Positions 8,975 to 17,517 of a DNA stretch of 64,000 nucleotides are shown one piece after another. Below the pieces are notes generated by a model. The model saw only the letters and a list, made by a program, of their open reading frames with translations, was not told the origin of the DNA and ran no database searches. Both the position numbers and the translations under genes were made by a program. Within the stretch, counting starts at the first letter, position 1; every line of letters begins with the position of its first letter. The DNA is from Bdellovibrionales bacterium CG10_big_fil_rev_8_21_14_0_10_45_34. Lineage in GTDB: Bacteria > Bdellovibrionota > Bdellovibrionia > Bdellovibrionales > 1-14-0-10-45-34. The DNA lies in the NCBI GenBank assembly GCA_002778785.1, contig PEZS01000011.1, forward strand, positions 511,079 to 575,078, in the 5' to 3' direction.

Positions 8975-10090
8975 CTAAGAATTCGCTTCAGTTTCTCTGA
9001 CAATTCCTAGAATTGTTTTTGAAAATACTAAGACAATTCCAAATATGAGTCCCAAAACAACGGCACTCGGGAATATGACAAGCACCTGTGGTTTAACTGG
9101 ATCTTTGTGTGTATACGGAGCTTGGTCAACGTGCAAAGCTATCAAATAGCTCGATTTAAAATCAAAGGCTTCAAGCATTTTTAGCTGGTTCATTAGCTTG
9201 CGTACGGAATGGTCAAAGGACGCCGGATCCTTTCTGGCTTTAATTGCATTTATCTCAGCCCGCAATGCCTGACTGCCCCTAAAATAACTCAAATTCTCTG
9301 GCGAAGATAAGTCCGACATTTCGTCTGAATTTGCACTACTAAGCTGGCCATTTTCGACCAGTACAGTCTGCCGTGAACTAAAGGCCACTTGATCTGGCTG
9401 AACGAAAACCGAACGCGAAAGGCTTAGCCTGTTGGCAATACTTTCAGACTCTGCAAGTCTCGTTGTAGCACTCTCCCACTCTCGCTTTATCAGTTCATTT
9501 TTTAACTGAATCTGTTTTTGTAATGTCGCTCTTTTGTTCTCAATAGATTTTTCCATAAACGAAACGGCCGAGCCCACGATCTGCTCATTGGCAAGGGTGG
9601 CTAATTCAAATAGCCACTTCTCAGTCATTTTAGGTTCGTGAAAATCCATTGAAACGACATAGGCCTTGATATCTGGCCCCTCCCCTATGGGCGACATCGA
9701 AATCTTTGAATCAAACCTTTGGTAGAAAACTTCAGTTACCTCCTCAGGTTCCACGTCAACAGGCAACTGACCGGTCAAATGGTGATACAGACCCTTTTTA
9801 TCAAAGTACTCTCTTCTAAGAGTTTTTGAACCAAGGGCACCTACAGCCTGCTGAAAGAGATTTCCATTAGGACGGAATTCATTTGGTACGCCAAGCATAG
9901 ACAATGTATCTAGCGAAGGAGCTCCTATTTGAAGTTCAGTGCGGTAGCGCCACTTAGTTAAGGATACATAAGCAGTTGCTAAAATTAAGGCCGCGGCTAC
10001 CGATATCCAAATAAGTTTTTGCTCTCTCTTAAAGAGAATCAACAACTCTACAAGACCAATTTCCTCAGATAGTCCTTTTGAATTACCCAT
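8975..10090 (-). CDS. Wzz-like chain-length determinant (polysaccharide co-polymerase)
   Basis: A 371-residue protein with the Wzz topology: one transmembrane segment near the N-terminus (about residues 29-47, IWISVAAALILATAYVSL), a long periplasmic part with coiled-coil-prone helices rich in Glu, Lys and Gln, and a second membrane segment near the C-terminus (about 337-360), preceded by PVKPQVLVIFP, the usual Pro-rich motif. It lacks a tyrosine-kinase domain, so it is the two-helix type associated with O-antigen chain-length control rather than the BY-kinase type. It is four bases downstream of the E1 beta gene. Confidence 0.85.
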   Translation of the reverse strand: MGNSKGLSEEIGLVELLILFKREQKLIWISVAAALILATAYVSLTKWRYRTELQIGAPSLDTLSMLGVPNEFRPNGNLFQQAVGALGSKTLRREYFDKKGLYHHLTGQLPVDVEPEEVTEVFYQRFDSKISMSPIGEGPDIKAYVVSMDFHEPKMTEKWLFELATLANEQIVGSAVSFMEKSIENKRATLQKQIQLKNELIKREWESATTRLAESESIANRLSLSRSVFVQPDQVAFSSRQTVLVENGQLSSANSDEMSDLSSPENLSYFRGSQALRAEINAIKARKDPASFDHSVRKLMNQLKMLEAFDFKSSYLIALHVDQAPYTHKDPVKPQVLVIFPSAVVLGLIFGIVLVFSKTILGIVRETEANS

Positions 10091-10094
10091 ATCC

Positions 10095-11111
10095 CTACCT
10101 AACAGCCTCTGCGAATAAAGTTTTCTCTATTCTGTTTGAAAAGAATTTTTGCCGGATTTGGGCGACAATCTTATCAGTGGTCGGATAGTATTCGGACTCT
10201 AAAAATTTACTGGTCGGAGCTGGTGCACTCGGTAGCGTGACCCGCAAAGGAGCGCATTTGAAATGGTCAGGCCCAAGTTTTTCAAAAACGCTTGCTATTA
10301 CCTCACCCGCTAGTCCGCAGTTCCCCCAACTTCCATCAATCGCGACGAGGCGACCTGTTTTCTTTACTGAACTCACAATTACATCTGTGTTGAGCGGATT
10401 AATCACCCGTAGATCTATAACTTCAGCAGATATTCCTTGTTTGGCTAGCTCAACACTTGCAAGTTCGCATAGCTGTGCCGAGTAACTGGCACCAACGAGA
10501 GTTACATCGCTTCCTGCTCTTCTCACCTTCGGGCCCACTTGCGAAAGATCCTGTTCGATCACAGGGCCGAGGTCATCTTTGAGGTCATACAGCCAACGAT
10601 CATCTATAAACACTACCGGATCTTCGCAAAGAACACTTGCGATCAAAAGGTCTCGAGCATCAGAGGCGGTAGCCGGCATCACAACTCGTAATCCTGGCAC
10701 ATGTGCGTACCACGAATGAAGCGCCTGTGAGTGTTGTGCCCCCTGCTCGCCCCCGCGATTGATGATCCCGCGAATGGTAACCGATGGCCTCGCCTGACCG
10801 CCTAGCATATGGGCCCATTTGGCGGCTTGATTAACAATGGGGTCGGTCGCAAGCACCATGAAGTCGATGCGAGGATGTACCACCACAGGTTTGTATCCGC
10901 AAAGTGAAGCGCCAATGGCGGCTCCCGTGCAAGCGTTTTCAGATACTGGCGAATCAAGCACACGATCCTTACCAAACTTTACGTCGAGATCGGTCATCGA
11001 GTTACCAACATACCAAGGACTCCAGAGGCCCTGCCCAATAACAAAAACTTCTGGATATTTTTCTAAAAGATACTCAAAGCCCTTACAAATTGCCTCACCG
11101 TAGGAAGTCAT
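10095..11111 (-). CDS. Thiamine-diphosphate E1 component, beta subunit (transketolase-like)
   Basis: A 338-residue protein of the 2-oxoacid dehydrogenase E1 beta family (pyrimidine-binding plus transketolase C-terminal domains). Conserved features include DSPVSENACTGAAIGASL (the E1 beta SE....G.A.G motif), GGQARPSVTIRG, and HSQALHSWYAHVPGLRVVMP (the usual S...E..F.H.PGL.VV.P). The C-terminal transketolase domain starts near DVTLVGASYSAQ and includes VIDLRVINPLNTD. Its ATG overlaps the alpha subunit stop by four bases, indicating a heterodimer made in fixed ratio. No E2 acyltransferase or E3 lipoamide dehydrogenase is present in the window. In glycan clusters such pairs may decarboxylate a 2-oxoacid and transfer the resulting unit to a sugar (inference). 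Confidence 0.85.
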   Translation of the reverse strand: MTSYGEAICKGFEYLLEKYPEVFVIGQGLWSPWYVGNSMTDLDVKFGKDRVLDSPVSENACTGAAIGASLCGYKPVVVHPRIDFMVLATDPIVNQAAKWAHMLGGQARPSVTIRGIINRGGEQGAQHSQALHSWYAHVPGLRVVMPATASDARDLLIASVLCEDPVVFIDDRWLYDLKDDLGPVIEQDLSQVGPKVRRAGSDVTLVGASYSAQLCELASVELAKQGISAEVIDLRVINPLNTDVIVSSVKKTGRLVAIDGSWGNCGLAGEVIASVFEKLGPDHFKCAPLRVTLPSAPAPTSKFLESEYYPTTDKIVAQIRQKFFSNRIEKTLFAEAVR

Positions 11112-12196
11112 ATTATCTGCTCCTGAGCTTTACTAGAATAAACAATATCTAAAAGCATACTCTTCGCCGGATATGTTCCTGTATTTGTCTTCGCCCAAGC
11201 TGTTTCCACCTGGTCTTTTACCTCGATTTGTAATTTATCAAATTCTGCGCTAGTAAATTTGCCGCCGGCTACCAGAGAGTCGACGAGTCTTCTAACGGGA
11301 TCGCGTCTCTTCCAAACATCAAGATCATCTTTGCGCCTAACTCCGACGTCTCGATCTTCACTTGGGCCAACATGCCCACGCCATCTATAGGTTATAGCTT
11401 CAAGAAAGACCGGCCCGCCGCCACTGCGACAATGCTCAATAAGTCTTCTACTGGCATCCGCAACAGCTACGATGTCATTACCATCGACGACTTCGCATTT
11501 TATACCAGCAGCCGCAGCGAACCGCGCCACTGTGTCTGTGGGCTGCCTTAGATCAATGTGCAAATGACTAGAAAACAGGTTGTTCTCGCACATAAATACA
11601 ACGGGCAGATTGTACACTTTAGCTAAATTCAAAGACTCTTGAACAACGCCCTCTTCTGTTGCGCCATCTCCGAAAAATGCAACACCCACATCGAGATTTG
11701 AAGAGTCTTTCTTTCTCTGGCCATCCATTTTTGCGGCAAGTGCCGCACCCACTGCCAACGGCACCGTGCCCGCAACAATAGGAACAGTCCCCTTGAGGCC
11801 CTGCTTCTCAGCATACAAGTGCATGGAGCCACCAAATCCTTTTGAACACCCTTCTAGCATGCCCCGCACTTCGTAAAATAGTTCATCTAAAGGCGCACCT
11901 GACGCCAAATAATGCGAATGTGATCTATGGGCGCCAAACATCCTGTCGGAAGGTCGTATGGACTCACAAAATCCCACGGCTACAGCCTCTTGGCCTATAG
12001 CTAAATGGCACGGACAACTGATTGTTCCATCAACTACTTTGTCTGCTATTTTTTCTTCTGCGTATCGAATCACTAGCATTTTCTTAAGCCAGTGAGCTAA
12101 TTGATTCGCTTCGTATGATTTTAGATCAATTGGACCCGAATATTCACCTGCTTGTGCAAGCCGGCCTAATCTTGGCAAATTTTCTGAGTTCTGCAC
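11108..12196 (-). CDS. Thiamine-diphosphate E1 component, alpha subunit
   Basis: A 362-residue E1 alpha subunit. The thiamine-diphosphate signature starts at GDG (176-178) in FFGDGATEEGVVQESLN and closes with NN at 205-206 (CENNLFSS). Earlier motifs include HLAIGQEAVAVG, AHRSHSHYLASG and GFGGSMHLY, all standard for PDH/acetoin dehydrogenase E1 alpha. The region FSSHLHIDLRQPTDTVARFA holds the substrate-loop positions but not the PDH phosphorylation loop. GTG start at 12196 with GAGGG just upstream. The gene follows a DegT aminotransferase by 18 bp and precedes the beta subunit with an ATGA overlap. Substrate is unknown; the context argues for sugar biosynthesis instead of central metabolism. 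Confidence 0.87.
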   Translation of the reverse strand: MQNSENLPRLGRLAQAGEYSGPIDLKSYEANQLAHWLKKMLVIRYAEEKIADKVVDGTISCPCHLAIGQEAVAVGFCESIRPSDRMFGAHRSHSHYLASGAPLDELFYEVRGMLEGCSKGFGGSMHLYAEKQGLKGTVPIVAGTVPLAVGAALAAKMDGQRKKDSSNLDVGVAFFGDGATEEGVVQESLNLAKVYNLPVVFMCENNLFSSHLHIDLRQPTDTVARFAAAAGIKCEVVDGNDIVAVADASRRLIEHCRSGGGPVFLEAITYRWRGHVGPSEDRDVGVRRKDDLDVWKRRDPVRRLVDSLVAGGKFTSAEFDKLQIEVKDQVETAWAKTNTGTYPAKSMLLDIVYSSKAQEQII

Positions 12197-12214
12197 ATCA
12201 CCCTCGTAATATTT

Positions 12215-13330
12215 CTATCGTTTATAAAAATTTCTGATGGTCTCGCTAACAAAGTCGACGTCGTCGTTACTGAGATACGGATGCATCGGAATCATCATGC
12301 AACGCTTAAACATTGCATCTGTATAAACTAAGTCAGACCCATCAAGGCCTAGCTTTTTCATATGGTGTACGGCCCGTCCGCCCCACTGAACAAGAGTGCC
12401 GACTCCCGCCTCGTTCAAGTAGTTTCGAAGTCCATCCCTGTCATCTGCTTCAAGTTCGTAATTTTGAAAAACATCATAGTGTTCTTTTTCAGATTCAGGT
12501 GCCGGTGGAAGCTGCAATTGTTTTAGCTCGCCCAACTGCGACTGATATCTAGATGCAATTTCTCTTCGTCTAGAAACATCTTCTTCATAATACTTTAGTT
12601 TTAGGTTTAAGATCGCCGCCTGAATATTATCTAAGCGAGAGTTGTAACCCCACATGACGATCTCGTTGTCTTCACCGCGACCGTGATCTCTCAGAGCACG
12701 CACCAATTTAGCTGTTTCATCATCGCTTGTCAGAACAGCCCCCGCGTCGCCAAAAGCACCCAATGTCTTGGCAGGATAAAAACTAATTGTTCCTGCTTTA
12801 CCAAAAGTACCCGCGCACTTTCCGTTGAATTTTGAGCCTAAGGCTTGGGCAGCATCTTCAACTATTAATAGGCCATGCTTATCGGCCAAAGATTGAAGCG
12901 CTGCCATGTTGCAGGTTCTGCCATTAAGCTGAACAGGCAATATAGCTCTTGTTTTACTGGTAATTTTTTTCTCTACAGATTTTGCATCTAACATGTGATC
13001 TGGGCCACAATCGGCAAGTATTGGTTTTGCGCCAACAAAATGCACTGAAGAGGCTGTTGCAATAAAAGTATGCGAAGGCAGAATCACTTCATCCCCAGGT
13101 TGAACACCGCTAGCTTTAAGTGCAATCACAATGGCGGCTGTGCCATCGGCGACACCGAACGCATATTTAGAGCTGGTGAACTTGGCGAGATTAGCCTCGA
13201 ACTCTTCGAGGTCCTTCTGCATAATGAAGGCGCCCCTCTCTGCAACGTCAGTAATTGTTGCGAGGATTTCAGCTTTGCGACTTTGAAAAACTGCTGGATA
13301 ATTGAAGAAAGGTACTTTTCTATAATTCAT
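12215..13330 (-). CDS. DegT/DnrJ/EryC1/StrS aminotransferase
   Basis: A 371-residue PLP-dependent sugar aminotransferase (fold type I). The PLP lysine is K188 in SFYPAKTLGAFGDAGAV, the aspartate pairing with the PLP nitrogen is D159 in VEDAAQALGS, and the phosphate-binding turn is ADGTAAI near residue 61. The C-terminal motif WGGRAVHHMKKLG is usual. The family converts a keto-sugar nucleotide to an amino sugar with glutamate as donor. It is first in an operon with the E1 alpha and beta genes and wzz. The amino group it installs could be the acceptor for the FemAB-like acyltransferase at 574-1629 (inference). Confidence 0.88.
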   Translation of the reverse strand: MNYRKVPFFNYPAVFQSRKAEILATITDVAERGAFIMQKDLEEFEANLAKFTSSKYAFGVADGTAAIVIALKASGVQPGDEVILPSHTFIATASSVHFVGAKPILADCGPDHMLDAKSVEKKITSKTRAILPVQLNGRTCNMAALQSLADKHGLLIVEDAAQALGSKFNGKCAGTFGKAGTISFYPAKTLGAFGDAGAVLTSDDETAKLVRALRDHGRGEDNEIVMWGYNSRLDNIQAAILNLKLKYYEEDVSRRREIASRYQSQLGELKQLQLPPAPESEKEHYDVFQNYELEADDRDGLRNYLNEAGVGTLVQWGGRAVHHMKKLGLDGSDLVYTDAMFKRCMMIPMHPYLSNDDVDFVSETIRNFYKR

Positions 13331-13435
13331 AAATTATTGCCGCTTGTTAACAAACGGTTCCTTATTGTTTATTGGGCCTAAAAGTAGCCAAGTAGAGGTA
13401 GCCCTTCAAAGGCTTTCCTGGCATGCCACGCCTTG

Positions 13436-16432
13436 TCAGGCCCGGCGCGACCGCCTAGTGCTTGGGTGTCGCGAGCCGAAGAGTTTGCCCATTGCCATGA
13501 TAGCGCTGACACGCGACAGGGGCGTATCCCTAAGTATGTTTGCAAATGCTTGAATAAATAAGCCCAACCCAAAATCCATACTGGAAAAGTAGAGAAGCCT
13601 AGTTCGCAGTGGCACACTGAGTCCGCTTTTTTGAGCTTCATCGACAATAAACTGAGTTCTCAGCCAGGAGGCGACAAACTTTTCTTTTAAAGGGGAGTCG
13701 GCTCTCTGCCGGGCGATTGGGAATAGACCCACAAATGGTCGAACGCCGACGACGTTGTGGTTGTGCTGGCGATAGGCATGCAGGGGTCGGTTGACGGAAA
13801 AGATTCCCCGGCTGCAAGAGGCCACCAGGGCAAACCAATGATCATGGTACTCAATTTGATCGGGGATATCTTGGAATCTTTCTGCCAAATCAGCGGCTAT
13901 TAAAGACGCTGCCCCGGTCACGACGTTTCGGGCCACCACATGAGAGGGCTTAACGCATTTGAGCCCTCTTCTCTCAACAGCCCAAACGGTTTCCTCTCTT
14001 TTTATAAACTGGCCGCTATCCCATTCTAAAAAATGCATGTCAGCGTGAACAAGGCAATTTGGCCCTCGCTTTTCTAATTCACGAACTAGCTCTTCAACTT
14101 TGTGTTCATACCAAACGTCATCTTGATCAGAAAATGCGACAGCGTCGATTTCAAAATCGAGAACGTCTTTTAGTACCGCTTCGAAGTTTTTCTTGTGCCC
14201 TAATCTTGCTGGGTTCTCTCTCCAGTGAAATCTGGAGTCTTGGAGGTATTCGTTAAAACGACTATCGTTCTCTATTTGAGCGAGCGGACTATCGAACCGA
14301 ACGACACAAAGCCAATTCTCGAACGATTGGCAGCGAATGGATGCAAGCTGCTCCAAAAAATACTCTGGATTGGGCGCGTGAGCCGCCATTGCGATGCCCA
14401 CTTTGCCAACTTGAAAACTTTTATTAGCCTTTAGCTTCACATAAGTAAGCTCAGCATCTGGTGAGCCAACCAATTCTTTTGACCCAGACCATTCAACGCC
14501 TCCCAGATCACCAAGCAATGCTTTTTCTAGCTGATGGGAGTGGCTGGAGCTAAATAAGAGGCGTAACTCTGCCCCCGGTTGTACGATAGGAGAAATTTTA
14601 TTTTTTAGTAGAGATCTAACCGCCTCTTCAAAGCCAAAATCATTGGCCGATAAAGCATTAAGATTGATTGCAACGGCATCGAACTTTTTAAATCCCTTCA
14701 AGTTTTCTATGTTAAGAAAGTTAGCGTCTGTTACTAACCAACCATTCTTTTTGAAATCGTCCGAAATTGCCCTGTCAATGTTCACAGATAGCAGGCGGCC
14801 CTTCGGAACAAACGGAATCTCAAACACTTTCTTCTTGATCCACGTTCTAACGATCGGGTTCATTCCGATAAGCCGCCCAAGAATTTCTTGCAGAATAGTG
14901 ACGTCTTTTGAGTAACCTAACCTTGCGGCTAAAAAACCTCTCTCTAGCCACTGGCAAAAACGCACTCCCGGTAGCGACTCGTCTTCGGCAGAAAGCAGTG
15001 GCACAACTAAAACTATGTTAAAGACGACAAATCCGAGTGCGAGAATAGCCCTTGCCCAAAGTGGTAATGGTATCCAAAAAAGAATCCCGCAGGCGACAAG
15101 CGGCAAGACCCAAGCAAGAATCTGCGAGAACTTGATTTTTGAAAATCTGCCAAGGCGCACAGACAAAGCAAATAGAGCAATCGCATCGATCGTTGTTCGA
15201 AGCATCCACGCAAGCGCCGCTCCGCTAACTCCCATTTTGTGAACTAAAAACCAAATACCTGAAACATAAAAAGGTAGCTCAATACAATGTAGCTTTGCTG
15301 TTAGATCCGCACGCCCCAACGCCTGCACGTGAGCAAATGGAATATGGGCAAGACTGTTCATCAAGATTCCAATTGTCAGCCACCTTACTATTGGCGTGCT
15401 TTCTGTCGCGAAATCCGCGCCCAACCAACCATGCAGCATCTCTGGCGCAAAGAAGCCAATGAATACAATGGCCGGAAAGACAAGAACGAATATCCAGTGC
15501 ACCGACTGCATAAAAATGGATTCATTGACTTGATTCTGATTGGAGCGCCCTCCTAGTTTTGAAAAAAGTGGAAACGCAGTTGTCATGACCGCTGAAGGGA
15601 CGATCCAAAGTCGTGTGAGAACTTCGTAGGGCGTAGTGTAATAGGCCACCATCGACATAGGTAGAATCACACCCAGTAAAAACCGATCGAAATACACCAT
15701 TAGCGGACTGATAATATTGCTGATGGTCATCCATGTGCCCACCCTAACTAATGGTATCAAGAGACCCGGCTTCCAATGATCGCGTAGCTTAAGACCTCCG
15801 ACTACAAATCGCACTTGCCACATATGAAGAAGAGCAAAAATGGCTCGCCCAATAACGAGCGCCATAACCACTTTGTCTAAAGAATTCGTCCATGGAAGCA
15901 CCACCCATGGACTCAGGTAGTTGTAGAGCCCCACTCCCATTCTTAGTTTGTTGCTTTGATCGAATCGCTCGTACGCCTCGAGAACCCCTCTAAACCCTGC
16001 CGTCGTTGTTAAAAAAGGTACCGAGATTGCTAGCCACAAAAATGTGCGATACGCCTCGAGATGAAGCTCTTCGGGTAGGTGAAACAATTCTCTTACTAAA
16101 GGTGAGGCGACGGCGGCCACGATGACGCCGCCGACGATTCCCATAACAAACATGATCCACAAGGTGGTGATGACGAGACTTGGGATGTCTTTTTCTTCTT
16201 CTCCCCCAAGCTTTCTTGCAATCCCATGAGTGAGGGCGCGGCCTAAACCAAAATCAAAGAGACTAAAATATCCTGCGACCATCCACGCAACAGTGAGAGT
16301 TCCAAACCGGTCGTTACCAAGTTCCGAAATCAACTTCGGAATTGCAAAAAGGGCTACGATCATTGGAAGCCCCTGCCCCAGCAGGTTCCAGAAACTATTT
16401 TTGGCTAGCCCCTTTGAATTTTTTGCGCTCAT
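13436..16432 (-). CDS. Flippase / methyltransferase-like / GT2 glycosyltransferase fusion protein
   Basis: A 998-residue protein with three parts. Residues 1-485 are a polytopic Wzx/PST-type flippase (N-terminal KNSFWNLLGQGLPMIVALF, then PKLISELGNDRFG). Residues about 540-670 look like a reduced methyltransferase fold: a strand GRLLSVNID, a fourth-strand segment KFDAVAINLNALSA and a late PGAELRLLFSS; the glycine-rich SAM motif is missing, so it may be non-catalytic. Residues 677-998 are a GT2 domain with VGIAMAAHAPNPEYFLEQL, RLGHKKNFEAVL, the DxD-like FSDQDDVW and AYRQHNHNVVG. The gene downstream in transcription is 105 bp away (aminotransferase); the gene upstream encodes a stand-alone paralogue of the GT2 part. 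Coupling of transfer and flipping in one chain is an inference. Confidence 0.85.
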   Translation of the reverse strand: MSAKNSKGLAKNSFWNLLGQGLPMIVALFAIPKLISELGNDRFGTLTVAWMVAGYFSLFDFGLGRALTHGIARKLGGEEEKDIPSLVITTLWIMFVMGIVGGVIVAAVASPLVRELFHLPEELHLEAYRTFLWLAISVPFLTTTAGFRGVLEAYERFDQSNKLRMGVGLYNYLSPWVVLPWTNSLDKVVMALVIGRAIFALLHMWQVRFVVGGLKLRDHWKPGLLIPLVRVGTWMTISNIISPLMVYFDRFLLGVILPMSMVAYYTTPYEVLTRLWIVPSAVMTTAFPLFSKLGGRSNQNQVNESIFMQSVHWIFVLVFPAIVFIGFFAPEMLHGWLGADFATESTPIVRWLTIGILMNSLAHIPFAHVQALGRADLTAKLHCIELPFYVSGIWFLVHKMGVSGAALAWMLRTTIDAIALFALSVRLGRFSKIKFSQILAWVLPLVACGILFWIPLPLWARAILALGFVVFNIVLVVPLLSAEDESLPGVRFCQWLERGFLAARLGYSKDVTILQEILGRLIGMNPIVRTWIKKKVFEIPFVPKGRLLSVNIDRAISDDFKKNGWLVTDANFLNIENLKGFKKFDAVAINLNALSANDFGFEEAVRSLLKNKISPIVQPGAELRLLFSSSHSHQLEKALLGDLGGVEWSGSKELVGSPDAELTYVKLKANKSFQVGKVGIAMAAHAPNPEYFLEQLASIRCQSFENWLCVVRFDSPLAQIENDSRFNEYLQDSRFHWRENPARLGHKKNFEAVLKDVLDFEIDAVAFSDQDDVWYEHKVEELVRELEKRGPNCLVHADMHFLEWDSGQFIKREETVWAVERRGLKCVKPSHVVARNVVTGAASLIAADLAERFQDIPDQIEYHDHWFALVASCSRGIFSVNRPLHAYRQHNHNVVGVRPFVGLFPIARQRADSPLKEKFVASWLRTQFIVDEAQKSGLSVPLRTRLLYFSSMDFGLGLFIQAFANILRDTPLSRVSAIMAMGKLFGSRHPSTRRSRRA

Positions 16433-16557
16433 AAAAACAAGTCTCTAAGTTTAGTTAAAGGTCTCAGAAGGCGAGTGGTAAATCTTCGGCCTCAAGGCTC
16501 TTAGGTTGTCAGTACAAAAAACTCCGGGAACTCTATCACAACAAAGCCTACTTCGGG

Positions 16558-17517
16558 CTAAAGATTTTTGTGATGAAGCCCTTTTGAAGAATTCAGTTTA
16601 CCCAAGGCTCTGGCAAATGAACTTCGTGCAAGAGGACGATCAACACAGAAGTACCGTAGGCCTTGAATTCCAAGACCCAGGCCAAGATCCTTGCGAAGAT
16701 AGGTTAAATCAAACTTTTTGTCCCGCGCCAATCCACTCTTTACGACGGCCTCGATCCTAAGCTTCGTTTGTATCCAGGCTTTCTCTGCAGTTTGCCAAAA
16801 CCCGTTTGCTTTGATGCGGGAGCTGGTATTAAAAAAACCAACAAAGGGGCTCGCTCCTACGACGTTCTCGTCGTGCTGCCTATAATAAAAAAGCGGCTCA
16901 CGAATAGGCCAAACTCCACCTTTTGTGCTTGCGACAACCGCGTACCACCAATCATGAAATTCAAAACCATCTGGTATTTCCAAATGGTTTCTAACAATCT
17001 CGGCATCCATTAAACTTGCTGCGCCGGCCGCGACGTTTCTTACCATAAGGGTGGTGAGGTTCGCATGGTTGACTCCTCTTTTTTCTAAAGCCCAGACAGA
17101 ATCATGAGTGGGCTTCCAGACGCCACTAATATTTTGCATCCAGTACATATCACAGTGAACTAACGAGCCAGGGCCACGTTTTTTGTACTCAGCAAAAGAT
17201 CGTTCTAGTTTGTGCGGCATCCAGATATCGTCTTGATCACTGAAGGCGATAAGATCGGCAGACTCACCAAGACAAAGCTCAGCTGCCTTTTGAAAGTTTT
17301 TTTTATGGCCTAGCCGGTGGGGGTTTTGAACAATGCGAAATCTTTTGTCGCTGAATTTCTGTAGAATTTGCGAAACTTCTGACGGATCGGAGTCGAAGGT
17401 AATGTAGCAAATCCAATTCTTGTAACTTTGCTCTTCAATGCTTTTTAACTGTACCTCGAAGTACTCAGGTTCGGGCTTGTAAGCAGCTAGGGCGATTCCG
17501 ATAAGCGGTTGTAGCAT
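16558..17517 (-). CDS. GT2 glycosyltransferase, paralogue of the fused GT2 domain next door
   Basis: A 319-residue family 2 glycosyltransferase. Key stretches: IGIALAAYKPEPEYFEVQLK at the N-terminus, NPHRLGHKKNFQKAAEL, the catalytic FSDQDDIWMPHKLER, GAASLMDAEIV and YYRQHDENVVGASPFVGFF. Every one of these has a matching counterpart in residues 677-998 of the protein encoded at 13436-16432, including the C-terminal LGLGLGIQ versus FGLGLFIQ segment, so the two arose by duplication. The start codon directly abuts the galE stop (17518), and the pair is probably co-transcribed. Closest functional class is the rhamnosyl/galactosyl-type GT2 of O-antigen clusters; sugar unknown. Confidence 0.85.
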   Translation of the reverse strand: MLQPLIGIALAAYKPEPEYFEVQLKSIEEQSYKNWICYITFDSDPSEVSQILQKFSDKRFRIVQNPHRLGHKKNFQKAAELCLGESADLIAFSDQDDIWMPHKLERSFAEYKKRGPGSLVHCDMYWMQNISGVWKPTHDSVWALEKRGVNHANLTTLMVRNVAAGAASLMDAEIVRNHLEIPDGFEFHDWWYAVVASTKGGVWPIREPLFYYRQHDENVVGASPFVGFFNTSSRIKANGFWQTAEKAWIQTKLRIEAVVKSGLARDKKFDLTYLRKDLGLGLGIQGLRYFCVDRPLARSSFARALGKLNSSKGLHHKNL

